Assembly: GCA_900756495.1 (NCBI GenBank)
Contig: CAAEKI010000012.1
Coordinates: 1-5,436, forward strand
Source: an uncultured Oscillospiraceae bacterium
Lineage (GTDB): Bacteria > Bacillota > Clostridia > Oscillospirales > Oscillospiraceae
Reading direction: 5' to 3'
DNA length: 5,436 nucleotides
The notes under the pieces were generated by a model. That model worked only from the letters and a program-made list of their open reading frames with translations. It had not been told where the DNA came from and ran no database searches. Positions 1 to 5,396 of the stretch are shown here, in pieces; position 1 is the stretch's first letter, and every line of letters starts with the position of its first letter. Made by a program: the position numbers and the translations under genes.

Positions 1-1
1 C

Positions 2-766
2 CTGGCCGCCACCATGGGCCGGGACGGCTACTTCGCCCCCGCCGCTGTCTTTGAGGACAAGGACGGCTTCCTCAACTGTTTCTCCTTCAAGGGCTGGACG
101 AAGGAGGACGCGGTGCTGCCCGACGGCATTCAGAACGGCCAGAAGCTGGTGGAGAACTTTGGAAAGAAGTGGGAGATGGCAGACAACTCCATCAAGCTCC
201 ACTCCTGCTGCCGCTTCACCAACAACTTCTGCGACTGTGCCATCGACATCCACAACCAGGGCTGCGACACAAGGAAGATCAAGGCCATCCACGCCGAGTG
301 CAACAAGTTTACCGACACCAAGCTCTGCCGCCCGGTGGAGGTAAAGCGCCACCCGCTCAACCCGGTAAACGCCCAGTTCTCCCTGTTTTACGAGATCGCC
401 TGCGGCCTGGTCCGGGGCCGGGTGCTGCCCGAGTCCTTTACCGAAGAGGCCATCAAGGACGCCGAGATCGCCCGTCTGAGCGACCTCATCACCTGGGAGA
501 TTAACCCCGACTTTGAGGCTGTCTATCCCACCAAGTATCCCGCCCGGGTCACGGTGACCATGGAGGACGGTTCCACCTACGTGGGCGAAGTGGAGTACCC
601 CAAGGGCGATCCCGAGTACCCCGCCACCAAGGAGGAGGTTGTTAATAAATTCCGCAATAACGCCGCCAATACCATTGGCTCGGTCAAGGCGGAGCGGATC
701 ATCGAGCTGATAGACCAGATCGAGAAACTGGACACCATCGGCGAGCTCATCGCCTGCATGTATTAA
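2..766 (+). CDS. MmgE/PrpD family protein, C-terminal part (5' end outside window)
   Basis: The frame is open from base 2 with no stop, so the gene begins before the window; the ATG at 14 is an internal Met, because the codons before it (Leu-Ala-Ala-Thr) continue a normal family sequence. About 254 residues are visible, against about 450 for a full MmgE/PrpD protein. Family marks seen, counting the Met at 14 as residue 1: a DGFLNCF stretch (17-23), IKL followed by SCCR (60-67), AQFSLFYEIA (120-129), and the C-terminal block with PARVTV (176-181) and EYPKGDPEYPATKEEV (194-209). Family members include 2-methylcitrate dehydratase, cis-aconitate decarboxylase and iminodisuccinate epimerase, so a dehydratase, decarboxylase or epimerase acting on a polycarboxylate in the cytoplasm is expected, but the substrate cannot be read from this half. 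A position that I recall as usually His after the KL-CCR motif is Asn70 here. The gene is followed by a strong terminator that separates it from the next operon. Family assignment is firm; specificity is unknown. Confidence 0.9.
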   Translation: MAATMGRDGYFAPAAVFEDKDGFLNCFSFKGWTKEDAVLPDGIQNGQKLVENFGKKWEMADNSIKLHSCCRFTNNFCDCAIDIHNQGCDTRKIKAIHAECNKFTDTKLCRPVEVKRHPLNPVNAQFSLFYEIACGLVRGRVLPESFTEEAIKDAEIARLSDLITWEINPDFEAVYPTKYPARVTVTMEDGSTYVGEVEYPKGDPEYPATKEEVVNKFRNNAANTIGSVKAERIIELIDQIEKLDTIGELIACMY

Positions 767-775
767 AGCCAACAG

Positions 776-812
776 GGCTGTGGAGCGGCCGGCCCGCTCC
801 ACAGCCTTTTTT
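776..812 (+). terminator. Strong Rho-independent terminator after the MmgE/PrpD gene
   Basis: A perfect 13-bp inverted repeat (776-788 against 794-806) encloses a 5-base loop and is followed at once by six T residues (807-812). It starts 9 bases after the stop codon at 764-766. The other strand lacks a T-run after the hairpin, so it should act on + strand transcripts only. The T-run runs straight into the ribosome binding site of the next gene. Confidence 0.95.
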
Positions 813-818
813 AAGGAG
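813..818 (+). promoter_or_regulatory. Ribosome binding site of the PrpF-like gene, abutting the terminator
   Basis: AAGGAG sits 5 bases before a TTG (824) and 11 bases before an ATG (830) in the same frame. The spacing slightly favours TTG and codon preference favours ATG, so the start is undecided by two codons. The first base of this site follows the last T of the terminator. Confidence 0.8.
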
Positions 819-823
819 CGATA

Positions 824-1978
824 TTGGAAATGAACCGGAAAGAAGTAACCCCTATCCGCACTACCATCTACCGCTGTGGCACCAGCAAGGGAATTTTCCT
901 CCATGAAAACCACCTGCCCCAGGATCCCAGGATTCGGGACAAGGTCATTCTGGCCATCTTCGGCAGCCCTGATCCCCGGCAGATCGACGGCCTGGGCGGT
1001 GCAGAGGTGCTCACCAGCAAGCTGGCCATCATCGGGCCCCCCAGCGTCCCCGGCGCCGACGTAGACTATACCTTTGGCCAGGTGGACATCGACACCCCCT
1101 TTATCTCCTACTCCGGCCTGTGCGGCAATATCTCCTCGGGGGTAGCCCCCTTTGCCATCGAGGAGGGCCTGGTCCGGGCTGTGGAACCGGTGACGACCGT
1201 GCGGGTATACAGTAAGAATACCGGCCAAATCTATATCACGGAGGTGCCGGTAAAAGACGGCTCTCCCGTCATTACCGGCGACTACAAGGTGCCCGGCGTG
1301 CCCGGCACCGGGGCCAAGCTGAACATCGACATGGTGGGCACTGTAGGCTCGGCGGGCATGGGTCTGCTCCCAACAGGGCATCCCACAGACACCTTCGATA
1401 TCCCCGGCTTCGGCAAGTTGGAGGGCTCCCTGGTGGACACGGTGAACCCCTGTCTTTTTATCCGGGCGGCCGATGTGGGCCTCACGGGCAAAGAGGTCAA
1501 AAAGGCCGACTTCGCTCCGGGCAAGCTGGAACTGTTGGAGACCATCCGCAAGGAGGTATTCCGCGTTCTGGGCAAGCCCTATGTGGAGCGGGATGCGGTG
1601 CCCTTTGTGGCCTTTACAGCCCCTCCCACCGACTACGTGGACCACCTGACGGGCGACACCATCCATGCCGGCGATGTGGACTTCCTCTCCCGGGTCTTCT
1701 TTCTGGGGGGCGTCCATCAGACTTACCCCGGCAGCATCTCCTGCTGTACGGGGGCCTGCGCTGTCATCCCCGGCACCATACTCTATGAGATCCGCGGAAC
1801 CAAGGCGTCCCCCGAGGTCCTGATCGGGCACCCGGGTGGGGTCATCGATGTGGAGGCTATCTGCGAGACCGGCCCAGACGGCGGCCCCGTTCTCAAGCGG
1901 GCCTCCTACGCCCGCACCGCCCGGCGTATTATGGATGGCTGCTGCTACGTCCCCAACCGCTGCTTTGAGGAGGGTTAG
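824..1978 (+). CDS. PrpF / 3-methylitaconate isomerase-like protein (DAP-epimerase fold)
   Basis: This 384-residue protein matches the PrpF family in length and motifs. The family shifts double bonds or cis/trans geometry in small unsaturated acids by proton abstraction: PrpF acts on 2-methylaconitate, and Mii of Eubacterium barkeri converts 3-methylitaconate to 2,3-dimethylmaleate. Seen from the TTG start: CGTSKG (18-23), DPRIRD (34-39), QIDGLGGAEVLTSK (53-66), DVDYTFGQV (79-87), CGN (100-102), PFAIEEGLV (109-117), and near the C-terminus SCCTGAC (306-312). Ser21, Lys66 and Cys100 fall where I recall catalytic Ser17, Lys62 and Cys96 of Mii, and Lys73/Cys107 of Shewanella PrpF. Cys307 or Cys308 is placed to be the second active-site Cys (Cys301 of Mii). 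The gene ends 3 bases before the hydratase large subunit, so the two products are probably made together. The start could instead be ATG 830, giving 382 residues. Family call is firm; Mii-like against PrpF-like activity is not resolved. Confidence 0.9.
   Translation: MEMNRKEVTPIRTTIYRCGTSKGIFLHENHLPQDPRIRDKVILAIFGSPDPRQIDGLGGAEVLTSKLAIIGPPSVPGADVDYTFGQVDIDTPFISYSGLCGNISSGVAPFAIEEGLVRAVEPVTTVRVYSKNTGQIYITEVPVKDGSPVITGDYKVPGVPGTGAKLNIDMVGTVGSAGMGLLPTGHPTDTFDIPGFGKLEGSLVDTVNPCLFIRAADVGLTGKEVKKADFAPGKLELLETIRKEVFRVLGKPYVERDAVPFVAFTAPPTDYVDHLTGDTIHAGDVDFLSRVFFLGGVHQTYPGSISCCTGACAVIPGTILYEIRGTKASPEVLIGHPGGVIDVEAICETGPDGGPVLKRASYARTARRIMDGCCYVPNRCFEEG
1967..1974 (+). promoter_or_regulatory. Ribosome binding site of the hydratase large subunit, inside the upstream gene
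   Basis: GAGGAGGG lies within the last codons of the isomerase gene, 7 bases before ATG 1982. It supports 1982 over the in-frame ATGs at 1988 and 1994, and the resulting N-terminus (MGMTMSEKI) resembles that of LeuC-type proteins. Confidence 0.75.
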
Positions 1979-1981
1979 CCC

Positions 1982-3256
1982 ATGGGTATGACCATGTCGG
2001 AAAAGATCCTGGCGGCCCACGCCGGGCTCCCCGCGGTGAAGCCGGGGGATACGGTGACCTGCAGGGTGGACTGGTCGGTGTGCCACGATATGTTCTTCAA
2101 CGTGGACGGCCAGGACATCTATCAGGGAGTCACCCACCTGGACCACCCGGAGAAGTGCGTGGTGCTGCTGGATCACGCCGTCCCCGCCCCCACCACCCGG
2201 GATGCCGCCGGTGCGGTCTATGCCCGGGAATTCTGCAAAAAGCACGGCATTCAAAACTTCATCGACGTAGGGGACCACGCCGTCATCCACCAAGCCATGG
2301 TGGAGCGGGGTTATGCCGCCCCGGGCGTACTGCTGGCAGGGGCCGACTCCCACACCTGCGCCGCCGGGGCCCTGAACTGCGCCGCCCGGGGCTTCGGCCC
2401 GGCGGACATCACTTACCTCTTCTGTACCGGGGAGACTTGGTACCAGGTGGCTCCCACCATCCGCTACAACCTCACCGGCTCCCTGCCCCGGGGCTGCACC
2501 GGCAAGGACGTATTCCTCTACATTGCCGGTGTCTACGGCGACGCCACCGGCCACAGCGTGGAGTTTGGGGGCGAGGGGGTGGCCTCCCTCACCATCCCTC
2601 AGCGTCAGAGCATCGCCACCATGTGCGCCGAAATCAACGCCGAGTTCGCCATCTTTCCCTGTGATGCGCGCCTGGAATCCTTTTTGAAAGCACGGGGAGA
2701 CAGAGAGCTCCACCCGGTGGATCCCGATCCGGACGCGGTGTATGCCCACGTGCGGGAGATTGACCTCTCCCGTCTGGTACCCTATGTGGCCAAGCCTCAC
2801 TTTATTCCGGGCAACTGCGTCCCGGTGGCGGAGGTAGAGGGGCTCCCCGTCAATCAGGTGGTACTGGGCTCCTGCTCCAACGGCCGGATTGAGGACCTGC
2901 AGATTGCCGCCGGCATGGTAAAGGGCAGGCATGTGGCCCCCGGCGTCCGCTTCATCGTCACGCCCGCCTCTCAGCGCATCTATCTCCAGTCCGTCAGGCT
3001 GGGGTTGGTGGAGACCCTGGTAGAGGCAGGCGCGGTGGTTACCAACGCCACCTGCGGCTGCTGCTACGGCGGACATATGGGACTCATCGGCCCTGGTGAG
3101 CGCTGCCTCTCCACCACCACACGGAACTTCAGAGGCCGCATGGGCTCCCCCGACAGCGAGATCCTGCTCTGCGGCCCAACCACCGCCGCTGCATCGGCCT
3201 TGACCGGAGCGATTACCGATCCGCGCAAACTGACCGAAAGGGGAGCTCAGGCATGA
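1982..3256 (+). CDS. Aconitase/3-isopropylmalate dehydratase family large subunit (LeuC/DmdA-like)
   Basis: This 424-residue protein has the size of the short LeuC-type large subunits and carries their marks: MGMTMSEKI at the N-terminus, GADSHT (120-125), EFGGEGVASL (194-203), GSCSNGRIEDL (296-306), a CGCC cluster (358-361) and TTRNFRGRMGSP (379-390). Cys298, Cys358 and Cys361 are the three expected [4Fe-4S] ligands, so it should be a cytoplasmic, oxygen-sensitive hydro-lyase that adds or removes water across a carbon double bond. The next gene encodes the matching small (swivel) subunit and overlaps it by four bases. A leucine-pathway role is unlikely, because the neighbours are an isomerase and a C-C lyase rather than leuA or leuB. 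Dimethylmaleate hydratase (DmdA) or a methylaconitate hydratase fits better. Cys360 within the cluster replaces the Pro usual in the CGPC form. Family call is firm; substrate is inferred from context. Confidence 0.92.
   Translation: MGMTMSEKILAAHAGLPAVKPGDTVTCRVDWSVCHDMFFNVDGQDIYQGVTHLDHPEKCVVLLDHAVPAPTTRDAAGAVYAREFCKKHGIQNFIDVGDHAVIHQAMVERGYAAPGVLLAGADSHTCAAGALNCAARGFGPADITYLFCTGETWYQVAPTIRYNLTGSLPRGCTGKDVFLYIAGVYGDATGHSVEFGGEGVASLTIPQRQSIATMCAEINAEFAIFPCDARLESFLKARGDRELHPVDPDPDAVYAHVREIDLSRLVPYVAKPHFIPGNCVPVAEVEGLPVNQVVLGSCSNGRIEDLQIAAGMVKGRHVAPGVRFIVTPASQRIYLQSVRLGLVETLVEAGAVVTNATCGCCYGGHMGLIGPGERCLSTTTRNFRGRMGSPDSEILLCGPTTAAASALTGAITDPRKLTERGAQA
3238..3245 (+). promoter_or_regulatory. Ribosome binding site of the hydratase small subunit
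   Basis: AAGGGGAG lies 7 bases before ATG 3253, inside the end of the large-subunit gene. Together with the ATGA stop/start overlap (3253-3256) it points to translational coupling of the two subunits. Confidence 0.7.
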
Positions 3257-3756
3257 AAATCACCGGACGGGTCTGGAAATTTGGGGACGAGATCAATACA
3301 GACCTCATCTTCCCCCACAGCGCATTCCGCGCCTCCCCCGATGAGCAGTGCCGCCTGTGCATGAGCGACAACCGCCCGGGCTGGTCTGAACAGGTACAGC
3401 CCGGCGATATCCTCATTGCGGGCAAAAATTTCGGCACAGGCTCATCCCGCCCCGGCGCCGCCGTCCTCAAGCGGCTGGGACTGGCCGGGATGGCCGCCGA
3501 AAGCTACAACGGCCTCTTCTACCGCAACTGCATTGGATACGGCTTCGCCGCCCTGGCCGTCCCCGGCGTCACAGACCTTTTTGAAGAGGGCGACTCCGCC
3601 GAGATCGACTTTGTCCGGGGCACGGTAAAGAACCTGCGCACCGGCGAAGTCCGGGAGGGCAACAAGCTCTCCAAAGAGATGACTGAAATCATTGCCGCCG
3701 GCGGCATTGAGGGAGTCCTCATCGCCAAGGGCTATATTCCGGAATCAGTGAAATGA
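3253..3756 (+). CDS. LeuD/DmdB-family hydratase small subunit
   Basis: This 167-residue protein has the length of the short LeuD-type small subunits. It opens with the family pattern GRVWKFGDEINTDLIFP (5-21), followed by GDILIAGKNFGTGSSR (51-66) and FYRN (about 88-91). It forms the swivel domain that completes the active site of the large subunit encoded immediately upstream, with ATGA overlap and so likely 1:1 synthesis. Two substrate-contact regions differ from isopropylmalate isomerase: the loop after the NTDLI motif reads AFRA (24-27) where LeuD proteins often have YLRL-like residues, and GSSR is followed by Pro67 rather than the usual Glu. Both suggest a substrate other than isopropylmalate; 2,3-dimethylmaleate or a methylaconitate is plausible from the neighbours. 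The last codons overlap the lyase ribosome binding site. Family call is firm; specificity is inference. Confidence 0.92.
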   Translation: MKITGRVWKFGDEINTDLIFPHSAFRASPDEQCRLCMSDNRPGWSEQVQPGDILIAGKNFGTGSSRPGAAVLKRLGLAGMAAESYNGLFYRNCIGYGFAALAVPGVTDLFEEGDSAEIDFVRGTVKNLRTGEVREGNKLSKEMTEIIAAGGIEGVLIAKGYIPESVK

Positions 3757-3760
3757 GGAG
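3755..3760 (+). promoter_or_regulatory. Ribosome binding site that sets the lyase start at 3768
   Basis: GAGGAG overlaps the stop codon of the small-subunit gene and lies 7 bases before ATG 3768. An upstream in-frame ATG at 3753 would place this site inside the coding region and has no comparable site before it, so 3768 is preferred. Confidence 0.75.
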
Positions 3761-3767
3761 AATTGCT

Positions 3768-4667
3768 ATGCTTCAGAATCCTGGAAAGGCCCTGCGGAAA
3801 CTCCTGCAGGGGCCCGATATCATTATGGCCCCCGGTATCTACGACGGCATCTCTGCCCGCGTGGCCGAGCAGGCCGGCTTCCCCATGGGCTACCTCTCAG
3901 GCGCCGGTGTGGCCACAGGCTATCTGGGTGAGCCCGACATCGGCCTCACCAACGGCTCCGACGTGGCCGATGTGGCCCGCCGCATCGCAGTAAAGGCCGC
4001 CACCCCCTTTATCGCCGACGCCGACACCGGCTACGGCAACGCCCTGAACGTCATCCGTACCGTCTGGGATCTGGAAATGGCGGGCAGCGCAGGCATTCAG
4101 CTGGAGGATCAGGCAGCCCCCAAGCGCTGCGGGCACCTCAACGGCAAGCAGTGCATTCCGGCTGAAGAATTTGCCGCCAAAATCCGGGCGGCCAAATATG
4201 AGAAGATGTACCCGGAAACCGTCATTGTGGCCCGGACTGACGCCAGGGCAGTTTACGATCTGGACGAGGCCCTGCGCCGGGGCGAGATGTACCTCAACGC
4301 CGGCGCCGACGTGCTCTTCATCGAGGCGCCCCAGACCCTGGAGGAGATCCGGAAGATCACCGAAACCTTCCGGGGAATCCCCCTCCTCACCAACCAGGTC
4401 ATTGGAGGCAAGACCCCCCGCCTCACCGCCAGAGAGGCCCATGAGATCGGCTACAAAATCATTATCTATCCCGATGTAATGCCCTTCTGCGCCAGCGTCA
4501 TGTTCCGCCGGGCCTGCGACCGCATTATGGAGACCGGTCAGAGTTGGGACGCCATTCCGGACGCCCATGACAGCCGGGAGCTCTTCATGACCATGGGTAT
4601 GAAGGACTGGCGGGAGAAGGAACCTCTCTACGGCGCCTCCACTGTGGAGGACGGAAAACTGTTTTAA
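3768..4667 (+). CDS. Isocitrate lyase/PEP mutase family lyase (2,3-dimethylmalate lyase or 2-methylisocitrate lyase-like)
   Basis: This 299-residue protein has the length of PrpB and Dml enzymes. It would cleave a hydroxy di- or tricarboxylate in the cytoplasm: Dml splits 2,3-dimethylmalate to propionate and pyruvate, and PrpB splits 2-methylisocitrate to succinate and pyruvate. Seen: APGIYDGISAR (21-31), SGAGVA (44-49), the Mg2+ motif DADTGYG (84-90), QLED (111-114), the lyase signature KRCGH (119-123) with catalytic Cys121, and ARTDAR (155-160). The retained Cys argues for a true lyase rather than a phosphonate-forming mutase. The region GGKTPRLTAREAHEIGYKIIIYP (about residues 218-240, DNA 4407-4470) looks more like Dml/oxaloacetate-hydrolase-type members than E. 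coli PrpB as I remember them, but this is weak. It sits 11 bases after the hydratase small subunit, consistent with cleaving the hydratase product. Starting at ATG 3753 would add five residues and is less likely. Automated pipelines may call this oxaloacetate decarboxylase or methylisocitrate lyase. Confidence 0.92.
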   Translation: MLQNPGKALRKLLQGPDIIMAPGIYDGISARVAEQAGFPMGYLSGAGVATGYLGEPDIGLTNGSDVADVARRIAVKAATPFIADADTGYGNALNVIRTVWDLEMAGSAGIQLEDQAAPKRCGHLNGKQCIPAEEFAAKIRAAKYEKMYPETVIVARTDARAVYDLDEALRRGEMYLNAGADVLFIEAPQTLEEIRKITETFRGIPLLTNQVIGGKTPRLTAREAHEIGYKIIIYPDVMPFCASVMFRRACDRIMETGQSWDAIPDAHDSRELFMTMGMKDWREKEPLYGASTVEDGKLF

Positions 4668-4677
4668 CTACATATGG

Positions 4678-4683
4678 AAGGAG
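4678..4683 (+). promoter_or_regulatory. Ribosome binding site supporting the GTG start at 4694
   Basis: AAGGAG lies 10 bases before GTG 4694. An ATG at 4674 lies in another frame and only opens a shadow reading frame across the hydrolase gene. No ATG in the hydrolase frame lies between this site and the conserved N-terminal strand. Confidence 0.7.
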
Positions 4684-4693
4684 TGGATATCCT

Positions 4694-5380
4694 GTGGACG
4701 GCTACACCATCACCCCCCTGCGGCTGGGAACCATCACACGAAAGAAAAGCAACATGGTCTATGGGGCGGACAATACCCCCCTTGACTTCCCCCTCATCGC
4801 CTTCCTGCTGGAGGGCTTTGGCCGCAAGCTGCTGGTGGATACCGGCGGCAGCCCTCCGGACGGCGTCCACTGGATGCCCTACTCCCGCTCAGAGCGCGAG
4901 GCCCTGCCCGCCGCACTGGAGGCCGCCGGAACAACGCCGGAGGAGATCGACGCGGTGCTCTTTACCCACCTTCATTGGGACCACGCCGGCAATAATGCTG
5001 TCCTGTCCCGGGCGCGGTTCTATGCCCAGCGCTCTGAGTATGAACCGCTACAGGCCGGAGATCAGCCCGGCTATGACAACGCTCTGCTCCTTCAATCCAG
5101 GTATGAGCTGCTGGATGGCGACACGGACAGCGTCCTCCCCGGCATCTCCGTCCTCCTCACACCGGGCCACTCCACAGGCAGCCAGTGCATTGTTGCAGCC
5201 TCCTCCCACGGTCCCGTTGTCCTGGCCGGCGACCTCATCCCCACCTATGAAAATCTGGAACACAATGTTCCCAATGGCGGCCATTATGACCTGGAGGTTA
5301 TCTCCAGGAGCATGCAGCGGATCCGCGCCCTGAATCTCCCTGTCTTCCCCGGGCATGATGCAAAAGTCTTCCGGACCTGA
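4694..5380 (+). CDS. Metallo-beta-lactamase-fold hydrolase, N-acyl homoserine lactonase-like
   Basis: This 228-residue protein starts with GTG. It has the full dinuclear metal site of the MBL fold: HLHWDH (92-97, giving His92, His94, Asp96, His97), His159 in TPGHSTGSQ (156-164), bridging Asp180 in LAGDL (177-181) and His221 in PGHD (219-222). LLVDTGG (46-52) is the usual strand before the site. No signal peptide is visible, so it should be cytoplasmic. Length and motif spacing fit the lactonase group (AHL lactonase, pyridoxolactonase) better than classical beta-lactamases; a thioesterase or glyoxalase II-like role cannot be excluded. It follows the lyase by 26 bases with no terminator between them, so it is co-transcribed with the catabolic genes. 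That makes hydrolysis of a lactone or ester linked to the pathway more plausible than antibiotic resistance or quorum quenching. Fold and metal site are firm; substrate is unknown. Confidence 0.9.
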   Translation: MDGYTITPLRLGTITRKKSNMVYGADNTPLDFPLIAFLLEGFGRKLLVDTGGSPPDGVHWMPYSRSEREALPAALEAAGTTPEEIDAVLFTHLHWDHAGNNAVLSRARFYAQRSEYEPLQAGDQPGYDNALLLQSRYELLDGDTDSVLPGISVLLTPGHSTGSQCIVAASSHGPVVLAGDLIPTYENLEHNVPNGGHYDLEVISRSMQRIRALNLPVFPGHDAKVFRT

Positions 5381-5396
5381 CCGCGGGAGATAGGGT

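Noticed and set aside
5..17. A perfect vertebrate-type Kozak string (GCCGCCACCATGG) around the first ATG
   Set aside because: The frame is open upstream and continues the MmgE/PrpD sequence, so the ATG is internal. The string is just Ala-Ala-Thr-Met-Gly in GC-rich codons, not a sign of an engineered or eukaryotic gene.
759..766. TG-TATTAA as an extended -10 promoter for the operon
   Set aside because: No fitting -35 element lies 16-18 bases upstream, the TG spacing is off by one base, and transcription from it would start beside or inside the terminator hairpin.
2080..2664. Open frame of 194 codons in another + frame
   Set aside because: Shadow of the hydratase large-subunit gene; its product is an Arg/Pro/Gly/His-rich low-complexity string.
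1982..3756. leuCD of leucine biosynthesis
   Set aside because: No leuA or leuB is adjacent; the neighbours are a PrpF-type isomerase and a C-C lyase, and the small subunit has atypical substrate-contact residues.
3897..4568. Long open frame of 223 codons on the minus strand
   Set aside because: It lies wholly within the well-supported lyase gene, is rich in Gly, Val and Ala as expected of an antisense frame of GC-rich codons, and shows no family motif.
4674..5333. ATG-started frame of 219 codons over the hydrolase gene
   Set aside because: The product is Ser/Pro/Arg-rich without motifs, whereas the overlapping frame from GTG 4694 carries the complete MBL metal site.
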